Assembly: GCA_029379385.1 (NCBI GenBank)
Contig: CM055609.1
Coordinates: 3,100,001 to 3,164,000, forward strand
DNA length: 64,000 nt
DNA from: Quillaja saponaria
Lineage: Eukaryota; Streptophyta; Magnoliopsida; Fabales; Quillajaceae
Direction: 5' to 3'
This document shows positions 47,161 to 59,812 of this stretch, in pieces (the first letter of the stretch is position 1; every line of letters begins with the position of its first letter). Under the pieces are notes generated by a model. That model was not told the origin of the DNA, made no database searches, and was given only the letters and a program-made list of their open reading frames with translations. Position numbers and translations under genes: made by a program.

Positions 47161-47821
47161 TACTAGTACAAATCAAAAGTAGTTAATTAATTAAACTCCT
47201 AGTGGTCATACTTTGTCCTTGATTAATTTAATTTGTAGAATTTTGAACCATTCTTCAAATTACTTTGTATACAAGATAATGTCAATTCTCAATAATTGTG
47301 GAGAGAAGACTTCAAAGCTTGATATGGGACTTAATTATTATAAATGATTCTTCTTGTTGAATATGGTAGGTACAAATGGCAAGCCATCCTTGTCTCGTTC
47401 TCTCAATTTTTTTTTCTATGAACTTCATATTGATTCTAGTCTACACCTAAAATATGAACACAAGTTTATATTCACCAAATTGTTTCGTGCATAATAATCT
47501 CGCACAGATGGGTAATGAGTCTTTAGAATAAATCAATATTCATTGATGTTCCGATTTTATTCTTTAAACATAATAATACATAGATGCTTGTTCATAAAAT
47601 TTTTGTTGAGTTTATAAACTACATAATAAAAAATAATTCTCTCTCTTTCAATAAAACTTCCATTACAGGTAAATATAAAATTTGATCCCAATCTTTATTA
47701 TTTGGCAGAGAGAGTTTATGGGTTGAACTAAATATCACATTCATAGTTTACCAAAACAAATAAAATATCACATTCATAATATATGCATGCTAATCTATTT
47801 TAAGTGTGTAAATATCATTAG

Positions 47822-47842
47822 CCAATCACAACCTTTCACGTG
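47822..47842 (+). promoter_or_regulatory. CCAAT motif and G-box upstream of RbcX gene
   Basis: ccaat at 47822-47826 is followed by cacgtg at 47837-47842, about 165 bp before the RbcX ATG. G-boxes are frequent in light-regulated plastid-protein promoters, which suits a Rubisco chaperone. Confidence 0.45.
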
Positions 47843-48005
47843 TCAAATATCCAGTGATGGTTATTACATTTCCAAGTTGGCTCTGGATATTTTTTTTTGG
47901 AAGGAACAAGACAACTTCAGGCAGGTCTTTGGCCGAAAATGTAATCTACTTCACAGACACTCACACTGAAAAGAAGGAACTACTGAGTAATCAGTACCTA
48001 TTTCA

Positions 48006-49169
48006 ATGGAATCCTCTGCATTTCTCACACTTTCTTATCTCCCTTCAGTTCATCCCTCAAAACATAGAAACAGAGTTTACCCTTTTATGCCATGCAAGCA
48101 TAGGAGCTCTAAATCTAGTCGCATACACTGCCAAAAGATGTATGTGCCTGGTGAGTTTATACTCTTCTCACACTTTCTTGGAAGACTTTCGTGGAAAGTG
48201 TTTCTGTGTGTTTTGTAAATCTGCATTGAGTATGGTTTACATGTATAAATATTGTTTTGCAGGATTTGGAGAAGCATCACCTGAAGCAAAGGCTGCTAAG
48301 AATCTCCACAATTTCTTCACTTATGTCGCTGTTAGAATCGTCACTGCACAGCTTGAGGTTCTTCCTTCCCTATTTTGCTCTTTCAAGATTGAACTTGTGG
48401 CCTTTGCCATGCTAGCTGCCAGAGTTCTCTATTTGTTCTGTATTGATTGATTAATACTTAGTTATTTGGCAGAACAGAGCTATAATACTGAAGCATATGA
48501 AGAATTAATGGAATTTTTGGATAGGCACTCGTTGAATGATGGGGACAAGTTCTGTGCTAGTTTGATGCGAGAATCATCAAGGCATAAAACTTTAGGTATG
48601 ACATTTCAGAGAATTTACAGTTTTAGGTAAAACTTAACTGCTGAGTGACGACATTTTAATTATCATCGATAGAAAATATGTCGTCGCTGATATGACAAAC
48701 TGAATGACAGTGATTCTTGAGACTTACATGATATATATTATTAGTGACTAAATCTGAGTTTGTTCTTACATTATTCTTGATTCAATTCTTTATAACACTG
48801 CATGTGTTCTCTACTTTGGCATATGAATGATCAGCCATGCGCATATTAGAGGTCAGTATATTATTTGCTTACTGTTTGATTTTCGGTTATTAACGTGTTA
48901 ATCGGTTGCGATTAATATTATGCCTCAAAATTAATTTAGGTTCGATCAGCATACTGTAAAAACGACTTTGAATGGGACAACTTGAAGAGACTAGCAGTTA
49001 AAGTCAGTGATCCTAAACCTATACTATTTGCTCTCATTTGGTATTGAAAGTCATTCATTTCTAATTTGGGATTTTAATATCCTTTGCCTTGCAGATGGTC
49101 GATGAATCTAACACGAGGCTTATGAGAGATTATGTCTCGGAAACCAGTTCTGTAGAAAAGGAGAAGTAA
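48006..49169 (+). CDS. RBCX1: RbcX1-like Rubisco assembly chaperone, six exons
   Basis: The exons are 48006-48150, 48263-48357, 48478-48595, 48835-48851 (a 17-nt microexon), 48940-49002 and 49095-49169. The frame is exact: 170 residues. The first 45 or so residues are Ser/Arg/Lys-rich, like a chloroplast transit peptide. The mature part begins 'GFGEASPEAKAAKNLHNFFT' and continues 'VAVRIVTAQLE', 'AYEELMEFLDRHSLNDGDKF', 'AMRILEVRSAYCKNDFEWDN' and 'VDESNTRLMRDYV'. RbcX binds the C-terminus of the Rubisco large subunit during holoenzyme assembly in the stroma. At exon 3 two AG acceptors compete (48472 and 48477); only the second keeps the frame. The gene sits between the OSCA and MCD loci as, from memory, At4g04330 does in Arabidopsis. 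Confidence 0.85.
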
Positions 49170-50172
49170 CACTGTCTTCCGCAGTTTGCAGGGACTTCAG
49201 GGAATGTAATATAAATTTTAGCTTATGAACTGGAAAGAGCTAAACTATATGTCTAGATCAGAACACCATATTGTAATCCGCAGCCAGCAACCTAGATAAG
49301 CAGACTGCCTAATGCGGATGTGAAAAATGTAAACTGTTTCTGAAGGGAAATTCAGAGTCTTGAAGCATTATTTATTAATGTCAAAAAATGCTCCAAACCA
49401 AGAAACGGAAGAAGCTAAAAAAGAACATAGCAATTTTGGGTTCAAGGAACATTTTCAATTATGATTTTCTCCACTTTGTGATATCTGCTGTGGTAGTTAA
49501 CATATAGAATACCAAAGCAGTAGCCAGTAACCTACTTGGGGAACAAAAGCCATTGAATTGTTTTTATTAACATTGCGTTTTTCTATTTTACAAGTAGGGT
49601 TTGTTCTCAGCATATAACCAGGAACTTGTAATCTTTAGAAGCTGATTGTCCCAACAAAACTATCAGAGAAATGATTCACTGTTTTTATGCATAATCTATT
49701 GTATAGCTTGTATGTACAGTATAGACATTTTCCTTAATTACTTTTCAGAGTAAGGAGAGATTGCTACCCTATTGGACCAAATAAACCTGGGAACTTACTG
49801 GATCTTTCTTTGATCATATTTTATCAAATGATTAAAGATGAGCCAACACTGCCCTCTTTTACTCTATACAGACATGTGACTTTTATAGATGTAAGTTACC
49901 ACTTTCATCAACTCACTAGGAACAAAATTTTGCTTTCCTGCTCTACACAGAGGAGGTTATAAGTTGTAACTTGAAGTCCTTCAATTGCTGCATATCAAAT
50001 AAAGGAAAAAGAAAGAGATAAGGAAACGGCTTATAATGGAAGTGAGGTTCCTTGCCCTCAGTCTGAGTTTGTCTATGCACGGGCACTCTCATCCTTGCAC
50101 GTAGGCTTACCAACATGTTGCAAGTTTGCTTGACATCAAAGCATGATTGTGCATTAATGCATGTTATTACCT
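49170..50172. other. Intergenic between RbcX and the MCD relic
   Basis: RbcX 3' UTR sequence runs into the decayed 3' part of the malonyl-CoA decarboxylase relic. The ORF-like stretch around 49943-50172 on the minus strand may be the remains of its last exon but is too eroded to assign. Confidence 0.45.
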
Positions 50173-51303
50173 CAGCATAGAATATGACTGAGCATATTCT
50201 TCTAATTTCTCCAGCATGCAATTTGGTGTTCAATGTTTTCAGATTTCAGTGTTGTTCAAGGAATTGAAATATGGGTCAGTCTATCAGTTTAACTTTTATG
50301 AGATAAACAAAGAAATTTCATAAAAAATGATTACCTGTAAACATTGTTCACCACGATGCCTCCACTTTGAGAAATTAAAGGGCTTTTTTTCTGATCAGTC
50401 TGGAATCCAATTTATTCTTTCAACCATCTGTTCCACATACGAGGAATTTTGACATGTTATTCAAAAGCTAGTTGTTAAATTGAGGAATGACCCCCACTAA
50501 GTTTTGGATAGAGAATACAAATTCTTTAGTTCCTAAAAAAATGAATGACCCCAATTACATATGACAGAGAAAAACGTCATAGCCATATATGGAGTAAAAA
50601 CAAGTAAAAGGTTGCATTACATACTGCTCCATTTTGCAAGTGAAAATTTGCAACAGAATCAAGAGCTTTTCCTCTTCTCTCCTCTCGTATAAGGTACCTA
50701 TAGTCCTAAAATACAACAATATTTTCAATTGCAATTTAGCATGCATTAACCGTGTAAGTTGTATGCAAAACTTCAATGATGTTGTTTCCATAATGTCTAA
50801 TCTTTTCTCCTGGATAAATTGTCTACTGTACCTGGCACAAAGTCTCATATTGAAAGCAGTTCTGCATAATTGGTCAACCTAAAGTTTGTTGAAGTCATCA
50901 AGTTCAGCATTACTTCCATGCCATTTTTTCCATTGACAATATATTTGCAACTCAAATTGATATTAGTCACACGAAACACGGGCAACACAATAGCATTGCA
51001 ACAAACAAATTATTCTCATGTGTTACAGACAGTAGTACATACTCATCACTTGGAAGCTCAGGTCTAAGATATTGTTTGATCAGTTCATCAACTTGTGCCC
51101 TATTGAGAACATACTCTCTGGCAAGAACTAGGAGCAATTTTTGGCAGGTTTCAAGAGAAAGGCTAAAATAACCCTACATGACTATCATATCATGAGAATA
51201 ACTAAAAGATCTCATCTAATACAAGTTTAAATCTACCTCAGAAAAATTATTAAGTACAGCATCTAGAACTTCTGTTTTGTTCATTGACAAGGTTGAGTGC
51301 ATT
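50173..51303 (-). pseudogene. Malonyl-CoA decarboxylase relic with deleted core
   Basis: Reading the minus strand from 51303: 'MHSTLSMNKTEVLDAVLNNF' then 'SE' (donor at 51236), then an exon 51043-51173 with 'GYFSLSLETCQKLLLVLARE' and 'VDELIKQYLRPELPSDE'. Next comes 'VNGKNGMEVMLNLMTSTN' to 'MRLCARY' (about 50835-50950), an exon at about 50623-50695 with 'RRGKALDSVANFHLQNGA', a broken 'QSGGIVVNNVYR' exon (about 50336-50440, with a TGA and frame loss) and 'KLEEYAQSYSMLR' near 50173-50215. In intact MCD some 250-300 residues, with the catalytic acetyltransferase-like core, separate the 'IKQYL' and 'GMEVMLNL' segments; here only about 100 bp remain. MCD turns malonyl-CoA into acetyl-CoA. This copy cannot. 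It lies where At4g04320 lies in Arabidopsis. Confidence 0.75.
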
Positions 51304-54072
51304 ATATCATCAATCACGTACAAGCTCGAATTCCCTAGACAGTAAGTACATAAATACAAAAAGGGATTGGATTCAACACAAGGGGTGAGGTCAAAATTCG
51401 AAATTTTAAAGTGTGTATGAAATTTAGGAACCTCTCAGTGTTTCCTTGAGAATTGGGTTCCATTTGATTCACCTCGTTTTGCTATCGAAAAAGAAATCCA
51501 AGTCGCAAATATATCCCATTGAAACTAAATTCATGGATAAATTATGAAATTTAGGATAAAATGGAAAAACAACGAAGTTTGAGTTATAACATAGAAATTC
51601 CAATTCAATGGAAATTGTATTCAATTTCTGTGGAAACAAACGCTGCAGTAGAAAAGTTCAGTTAGAAATAGCCTTGAATTTGATACTGCTTACAGTGAGA
51701 GGGGAAAGAGAAAGTTTGCTCTTGCTGGGATCGTCTTCGTTTTCATTCTAGCGCGCATCAAAATGGCCAAACCAGCAAATTCAAGCTTTCACTTGATTTC
51801 TTTATTTCCTTGTCGCTTACATATTTTCTGGACCATGGGCTAGGTTGGAGTCTTGGAGCTGCAGCAGACTGTGACATTCTATATTTGAGATCCAGTTCAG
51901 GTTTGGGCCATCATATTCCAAAATATCCACATATTGGGCACTAGTCGAATAATACCACCGACAACCACCTCAATTCTGGTTGTTTGATATTCTCTTTCCA
52001 AAATATCATGTACTTGTGAAGGGTTGAGCTGTTTTTGATAAGATTGAATAAGTGATTAACAGAGAAATGTGTGTATACGTAGTTCAATCATACTTAATCA
52101 TTAAATAAATAAAGAATTATAGAGGGCATAGAAAATTAATACAAATGAGATGTGACAACAGTTCAAATCCTAGATTTTGCTATTGAGGCTGGCCGAACTT
52201 ATTAGTAAGTCAATTTCTCAATTGACCTATTTTGCATATCTTGAATAGTTATAGGTCATGTGAGGTAGAAGTATTATATAATATTTTATATATTAGGACA
52301 GCAACCACATATGTAGCCAGCTCTCTTACTCAATTTGTTCTCAGTCTTGACTAACAATAATGATTTTATGGGTGTCATGTGGAGTGGTACTGTGCTACTG
52401 CATGGATCTTCTAATTACTTATAATTCAAGAAAATGACAAAAGAAAGTGGATACATGACATGACAACTGGGTGCACTACCTGATTCTTTGCTTAATATGC
52501 TTCCAATTCTAATCAGAATATTACACACTTATTAGTTCTTTCTTCCCCCCATATATTGATATAATATATATATATATATCATATGTGCAGTTTTAATTCC
52601 TTCCTCGAAAATGGTGCACGTCATGGTGTGTATGAGACTGAGTACTGATCACTATATGTAACCTTTTCTGAGCCTAGCTCCACTTCTATCTCTGATCTAT
52701 TAATTGCAAATTTTGTTTGCTTAAGCCATAATTTTAGATTTTGTCTTGCTTGTTGAATGAAAATTTTGGACTCAATACATTTGGCACACCTTTCAATCCT
52801 ATGTATGAATATGAATATATAATATATAAATCACATAGAGAGATCACAAGTCTTGAGTAGTTTAATCTCACCTAATTAATTTATGGAAAAATAAAACAAA
52901 ATGTTTACAAACATATATAGGATCTGTGGTTCTTGTGTAGGTTCATAATGAATGTTGAAACTCAAAACAATGAGATCTTATAAATAAAATTTATAGTTAA
53001 CTACCATGGCAGAAAATTAACTAACACATGGGTCCTCACAATCATTAATCTTTGATAGTTGATAGTTAACTAAAATCAGTGACAAAATGGCTTTTTTAAG
53101 GACATGAAACGTTGAAACTTGAAACTTGAAACTTGAAACTTGAAACTTGAAACTTGAAACTTGAAACTTGAAACTGGAACCAAATGAAGGTAGGGCCTTG
53201 TTCCACATTTGCATCACATATTTTATTGTCTTCACGTTCAGCTTTTATGGTATCCAACTTTTGCGTTAATATCGGGTGTTTAAGAAAATAGCTAGTAGGG
53301 TAAAGCTAGGAGGTCATCACAGGCTTTCAAAAGTCTAAGAAAAGAGTTAACCTGTTACCACTCCTCACAACTGGACATAATAGTCATTTTCACTAAATTC
53401 CTAAAAGCTAGATTCCCTATCTGTCTACCAGGTTCACCCAGGTCTGAGTCAGACGTCTAATTGCCCTTCCCATAAAGGCCAGAAGCCCTGAACCATTGGG
53501 TCCATCACAGAAACTGGAGGGTCAATGACATAACAGTAATAAGATTTCACAACCAGGGGTAATAAGGTCTCGACATTGTTCACTTTTTCTCTCCACGTCT
53601 CTGACTCTCTGCATTATTTTTTAGGGGTAAAAATGAGAAAAAGAAAACTACTGACTTAAATATTTGGGCAGAAAGTGTAAAATAGGAAAGTGGAAAATCT
53701 AAAAACCCCGTAAAGGGCAAAGGCAGAGACCCACCTGAAAAGCATCATACATGCTTGCCTTCTTCAAAACCAGCCTTCCCCTGTTTCGGGTTTCCATTAA
53801 TTTATTTATTTTGGTTTAACTCTCTCTCCTATTTTCGACAAAACAGGTACACTTGCTGCCTTTTTATTTCTCTCTCTTCATTACTCCAAGCTTCGAATCT
53901 CTATCTCACTCTGAGTCCCTTGCTTTAATGGCGATGCTTCAGACAACTGATCATAATTTCATTTTCCAAACTCTTCTTTTTTTTGGTCATTTTCGCGTTC
54001 ATTTTGTTCTTGCATGAGCTCCACTCCTCCTCACCTGAAACCCACCACCTCTAAACTCCGCTAACAACGACA
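51304..54072. other. Intergenic, promoter and leader of SRF8-like gene
   Basis: The region holds the former promoter of the MCD relic (to about 51800), AT-rich DNA, a TA run near 52561-52580, a 7-bp tandem repeat at 53112, and the CT-rich leader of the SRF8-like gene (about 53790-54072). No other gene is recognised. Confidence 0.5.
53112..53174 (+). repeat. (ttgaaac)9 heptamer tandem repeat
   Basis: Nine perfect copies of the 7-bp unit ttgaaac lie in succession. This is not the plant telomere unit (tttaggg). It is a local minisatellite, likely variable in copy number. Confidence 0.95.
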
Positions 54073-57000
54073 ATGGCTCACAAAGGTGTATCTTTTTCTC
54101 TCTTCGTCATTGGGTTTGTGTCAATAGCTTCGATCTTTGCTGCTCTGCCTCTTGTCTCAGCCAACACTGACTCTTCCAATGGTATTTTTTTTCCTCTTTC
54201 AGTTTATATACATTTCTAGTATGATCAAACAATAGGATCTTTTGCTTTTCTCCTGAGGTGTTGTCGATTGAATTAGGAACTATTTGATCGAGAATGTGTC
54301 GTTAGATTTCTTGAGTTTGGAAAGCTTAAATTTTGAATTGAGATGTAAGTAGGTTGAAGCAGAGCAGGAGCATTGACATTTTGGACTGACTTTGATTTTC
54401 TTGCTTCTTTGTAAGCTCAGCTCTATTTCAGTAAAATGTCAAAAATAAAAGTTTTAGTCTTTATGCTAAATATTGTTTATTATTATCTGGAAATTAAGGA
54501 ATTCCCCCACTTTGGTTAAGGTCGAGCTGGAACCAGGTCTGCAATGATGACAATCTAATCTCCAAAATTACATATATTTCTCTTATAATATTTCATGTTA
54601 AACAGAATGAGGATTTTATCTTACTCGTTTTTATGAAAACAAGAGAAATGCATCCTCTAGCTAATTGGTTTTGGGTTTTGATTGTTGTTCTTCTTGCTAC
54701 AGTTCAAGCACTTCAAGTCATGTACAGCTCATTAAACAGTCCACCTCAGCTAACTAACTGGAAAAGCAGTGGGGGTGATCCATGTGGAGAGTCATGGAAA
54801 GGTGTAACATGTGAGGGTTCAGCAGTTGTTTCCATGTATGAGATTATACATCAGACATGACATTTTCCTGGATTATTCTCTACAGTAACAAGTTTCTGAT
54901 TGAGTTAGTTAATGACCCTTTTTTGTTGTTAATCAGCGAGGTCTCAGGTTTAGGACTCAGCGGGACTATGGGTTACCAGCTTTCAGACCTCACTTCACTG
55001 AGGAAACTGTGAGAAAAATTGTACTTTGGTCCTCTGCACTGTATGTATATTTAGCATTTTTGGTAGAATGAGCAAGTTCTTGATATTTGGTTTCCTTTTG
55101 TTTCTTCAGTGACTTAAGTAACAACAATATTCACGACACGATTCCCTATCAGTTACCACCGAATCTTACAAGCCTGTAACGTTCAACACCTTGCTATCTG
55201 TTATTATTATTTGCCTTCTTAATTAAGCTGTCTCATTGAGTATTTTTCTTATTTCTCCTTTATTTGTGGCAATGCATTGATAATACGATCTAGGAATCTC
55301 GCGAGCAACAACTTTAGTGGAAATCTTCCTTATTCCATTTCTTCCATGGTTTCTCTCAATTATCTGTGAGTACCTCTTGAGGAGTTTCATTATGTAATTT
55401 GCAAAGAACTTCTATGTTGGAGCCGCTCCTCATTGCCTATTTCTGCTTGGTTTTAGGAATATTAGCCATAATACACTCTCGCAGTCAGTGGGGGACATTT
55501 TTGCAAAGCTTGCTGATCTCGGTACTCTGTAAGATACCTTGCATTTAGAATTGTTTATCTCAGTATATATATATTTTTTCCTTCAATATTTTCTGGTCAT
55601 GATAAACTCTCACTCTCAGGAGCCTGGAAAATTGCTTCAAGGATGCTTTATCCAATTGTAGTTATAGCATCTATCCATTATTTTCCAAAAAAAATAAAAT
55701 TGTTGCGTTTGATTGACATTTGATGTTGTGTTACTTGTGATTGCAGAGATCTGTCTTTCAATAACTTCTCTGGGGAACTTCCTAATGCATTTAGTTCTTT
55801 ATCCAATCTTTCTTCTCTGTGAGTATTTTGGACTGATACTAGGTGGCTGGTTGCAAATATTTTTGCAGTCCAAAATTAACTTAATCTTGTATCTGATATT
55901 TTTGGCAGCTATTTACAAAGCAACCAATTGATGGGGACTCTTAATGTTCTTACCAGTCTGCCCTTGACAACTCTGTAAGTTTAGTTTTTGGCCATGACAA
56001 GTCTGAGTTTAATCGTCCTTGTATCAAGGCTTGAATCATTTATATCTTTGGCTGGCCGTATCTTGCTCTGCATTGTTTACAGAAATGTTACGAACAACCA
56101 TTTTAAGTGGATGGATACCTGCTGAGCTTAATTCAATCCATAATTTCATGTAAGAGTTTATCAATATGTGTATGTGTGATTATCAATCTTTTCTGTAATT
56201 CTCGACCCTTGTAATATATTTAATATAGCTCTTGGAATATGGAACAGTTATGATGGAAATTCTTTTGACAATGGTCCAGCTCCTCCACCACCACCATTTA
56301 CACTGCCTCCACCCAGAAGATCTCGCAATAACCATAACCATCCTGGATCTGGCAAACGTACACCACTGCAGGATTCTGATGGTGAATCTTCCCGTGAAGA
56401 TAAGGGTTTGTCAGTTGGGGCTGTTGTAGGCATTATTTTGGGTTCAGTTTCTGTGGCTCTTATTGTGGTACTTCCTCTTGCCTTCTGTATTCGAAAGAAT
56501 AAACAGAAGGCAGGTGGTGCTTCAGCTTCTGGGGGAAGTTTCCCAGTTAATGGTGAATTCACTTTCTTCTCCCTTTTATTATTATTTTTTCCTGTAATTT
56601 AGCTGCTTAATTACAAATCCTAGTGTAGGATGTGAATTTATATAGGTCAATAATTCTTCGAATTCAACCTTTTGTTCTAAAGCAATTCTCAAGAACATTT
56701 TACACAGTTTGGGTGCATAGAGGTGGGATTTTGGTTTTAGAACTGGACGCACATGAATGGTTTTATGGACCCTTATTCTGAATACATGAAAAATGCCTAA
56801 GCCGTGTTTTCCAAACAAAGAATTAGATTTTGTCCCCTTATTTTTCAAAATAAGTCTGTTTTTGTCTTAGAAACTAAAATGACCTTTCTTGTATTTTTTT
56901 TTAATTAAATTCTTCCACATAAATTATCTGAAGATGTTAATATTCGATAAAATATGAGATTCTCCTTGGAAAAAGGCTTACTTTCATAGTTGTTTAAGTT

Positions 57001-59812
57001 TGAAACTGAAGGTTCTTATGTAAGCATCTTAGCACAATGCCAACCTCATCCTGGACTGTACTTGCAGTAACTTCAGAGATGCAAGAGCAGAGGTTGAGAA
57101 GTGCTGCTGTTGTTACAGATCTGAAACCCTCTCCTGCAGAAAAATTGATGGTTGAAAGGGTAAATGCAGAAAATGGATCTGTAAGGAGGATGAAGTCCCC
57201 TGTAACTGCTACTTCATATACTGTTGCTTCTCTCCAAAGTGCAACTAACAGCTTTAGTCAAGAATTTATTATTGGTGAAGGTTCCCTTGGTCGAGTTTAC
57301 AAAGCAGAATTCCCTAATGGAAAGGTAATATTTTGCATAAAGAATTGTACCAGTAGTTTGTGTTCTTTACTGGTTGGGTAAATGAGACAAAGATATCTAT
57401 TAGGACATGGTCCAAAGCTGCTCCTAGACAAGCTAGGAGTTGAACTGCAATAAACCTACACTGGTTCTGGATCGCAGTGCATCCTTTCAGTTTTCTCACT
57501 ATACAGCCACATGCACTTGCTGTGTGCATATCCCTTTCCTCACAAGTCACAACACACACTGTTTCCTCAAAATAACAGAAGTGCACAGTTAGCTTAATCA
57601 ATGCAATTGATGGTGCTTCATTGTTTCTATTCTCAAAATATTATTCATTTGCTTGATTCTCCACCCTTTCCCATTCCCCCAAAATCTTATGATCTATATT
57701 ATCAAAAAAGGATACTTTTTCATTTGGCAGAATAAGCTAATAAGTATTAGAATGATGTGATACTACCATAGATTCATAGTACCGTGTAAAACTTGGCAGT
57801 TCACCTGTAGCTTTAATATTGTATATGCTCCCTTACACACTGGGTAGGCCCGTTGGAGTACAGTTTGAGTTTCTCAATTCTTCAACTGCTTGCATTAGTA
57901 TTATTTAATATGCTGACATAGTGTTATAAGACATAATTTTGACAACTCTCACACTAAGATCTCATCTTGCTTTTTATTTGTATATTTTTTGCTGGTACTT
58001 CTGCTTTCATGATACCACTGATTCTGAATGCTAAATTTATTTAAGACAACCACTTAATGTTTTCTTTTTCCCCACATATTTACTGATTTAAGTCATAACA
58101 ACTCGGGTTTTATTTTGTTTTGTTCAGATAATGGCCATTAAGAAGATCGACAATGCAGCACTCTCATTGCAGGAGGAAGATAACTTTGTTGAAGCTGTTT
58201 CAAATATGTCGCGCTTGCGGCATCCAAACATCGTTACACTGGCTGGGTACTGTGCAGAGCATGGCCAGCGTCTTTTAGTATATGAGTTTATAGTAAATGG
58301 GAACTTACATGATATGCTCCATTTTACGGCGGACTAGCAGTAAGGCTTTGTCTTGGAATGCCCGTGTACGGATAGCACTTGGCACTGCTCGAGCTTTAGA
58401 GTATGTTTTATGTGTACGACATACTAAGTGTCCCTCCTCCTTTTCTCTCTCTCTCTCCTCTCTAATATGCCTGCTTTTCAGTGGGTGAATCACACGTTTT
58501 CCCTATGTTTTGGATTAATGGTTGGGGTGGGTTAGCTACCAGAGTTTCCTCTCTTAACTGTGACTATGTCTATCAGGTATTTGCATGAAGTTTGCTTGCC
58601 ATCTGTTGTACATAGAAACTTCAAGTCAGCAAACATATTACTTGATGAAGAGGTCAATCCTCACTTGTCTGACTGTGGTTTAGCAGCTCTGACACCAAAC
58701 ACAGAGAGGCAGGTTGGTGAAGATGCTTGCATTTTTTTTCTTTCATGTTTCAAGGTTTGTGGATGTGTCTGTACTTTCTCCTTGTATTCTGTCTTGGTAA
58801 AACTTGTGTACTACATATTCCCAGGTTTCAACTCAGATGGTTGGTTCCTTTGGTTATAGTGCTCCAGAGTTTGCATTGTCAGGAATATACACTGTAAAAA
58901 GTGATGTTTACAGCTTTGGAGTGGTAATGTTGGAGCTGTTGACTGGTCGGAAGCCACTTGACAGGTATATCTATGCTACATGATAGAAAGTTATCTTCAT
59001 GCTTTTATCACTTAATGCTCTTTGCGGTTTCCCTTTACTTCACTATCTTGTATCTTTATCTACATGGCTCTTCTGTTCATTTTATTTTCCTATGTTTAGT
59101 TCAAGGGTCAGATCAGAGCAATCACTTGTGAGATGGGCTACACCCCAGCTCCATGATATAGATGCATTGGCCAAAATGGTTGATCCTGCCCTGAATGGCA
59201 TGTATCCTGCAAAGTCTCTGTCACGCTTTGCTGACATTATTGCCCTCTGTGTTCAGGTAAACTTCTTGACTGATACTATAAGATGTTAACGATAAGTCCA
59301 TAAGTTCAAGTTCTTTTTTTTTTTTTTTTTCCCTTTCCCTAAAGGAGTCGTCTTGGCCTTTCATTTGTTATTAAAGAAGGAAAATTCATGTATGTGACCT
59401 GCATATTATGTGACCTAATCTAAATTTGGGTTTTCTGTTTTTTCCTTTCTATGATTTTTCAGCTAATTTTGTTTTTGAAGTGTCACAACTCAGAACACTC
59501 TTATATATCATGCTGTGATGAGATTACCTGGGGGGCTCAGTTCCAAATTATCAAATTTAAACATGAAAAATACCTTGTACTTTGCAGCAATATCATGAAT
59601 AGCCACACGATCGAATTTAACTATCTAGTTTTGCTTACCATTGTTTGGTTTCTTCACAGCCAGAACCTGAATTTCGGCCGCCCATGTCTGAAGTTGTGCA
59701 AGCATTGGTGCGGCTAGTGCAAAGAGCAAGCGTAGTCAAAAGGCAGACCAGTGATGAATCTGGTTTTGCTTACAAGACCCCAGATCATGAGGCTATGGAC
59801 ATGTCATATTAA
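54073..59812 (+). CDS. STRUBBELIG-receptor-family LRR kinase (SRF8-like), sixteen exons, two 1-bp frame breaks
   Basis: The exons are 54073-54181, 54703-54835, 54937-55008, 55110-55175, 55294-55365, 55457-55528, 55747-55818, 55909-55974, 56083-56149, 56248-56552, 57068-57324, 58128-58400, 58577-58712, 58825-58964, 59100-59256 and 59660-59812. A signal peptide and '[20 protein letters not shown]' precede the LRRs; exons 3-9 each code for one 22-24-residue LRR with phase-2 introns. Exon 10 holds the proline-rich stretch and the membrane helix ('[20 protein letters not shown]'). The kinase has '[17 protein letters not shown]' and '[19 protein letters not shown]', but '[16 protein letters not shown]' has Asn for the catalytic Asp and 'LSDCGLAAL' replaces DFG, so it should be catalytically weak or dead, as in STRUBBELIG. 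One extra base sits in exon 9 (near 56105) and one in exon 12 (near 58335). Corrected length: 715 residues (SRF8 703). Confidence 0.88.

Larger units (their letters stand above)
47020..48005. other. Divergent promoter region between LysM-RLK and RbcX
   Basis: The two genes point away from each other across about 1 kb. On the LysM-RLK side a TA-rich TATA-like block lies at 47142-47160. On the RbcX side are a CCAAT motif (47822) and a G-box (47837). Confidence 0.55.

Noticed and set aside
53112..53174. Interstitial telomere repeat
   Set aside because: The unit ttgaaac is seven bases long like the plant telomere unit but is not tttaggg or its complement.
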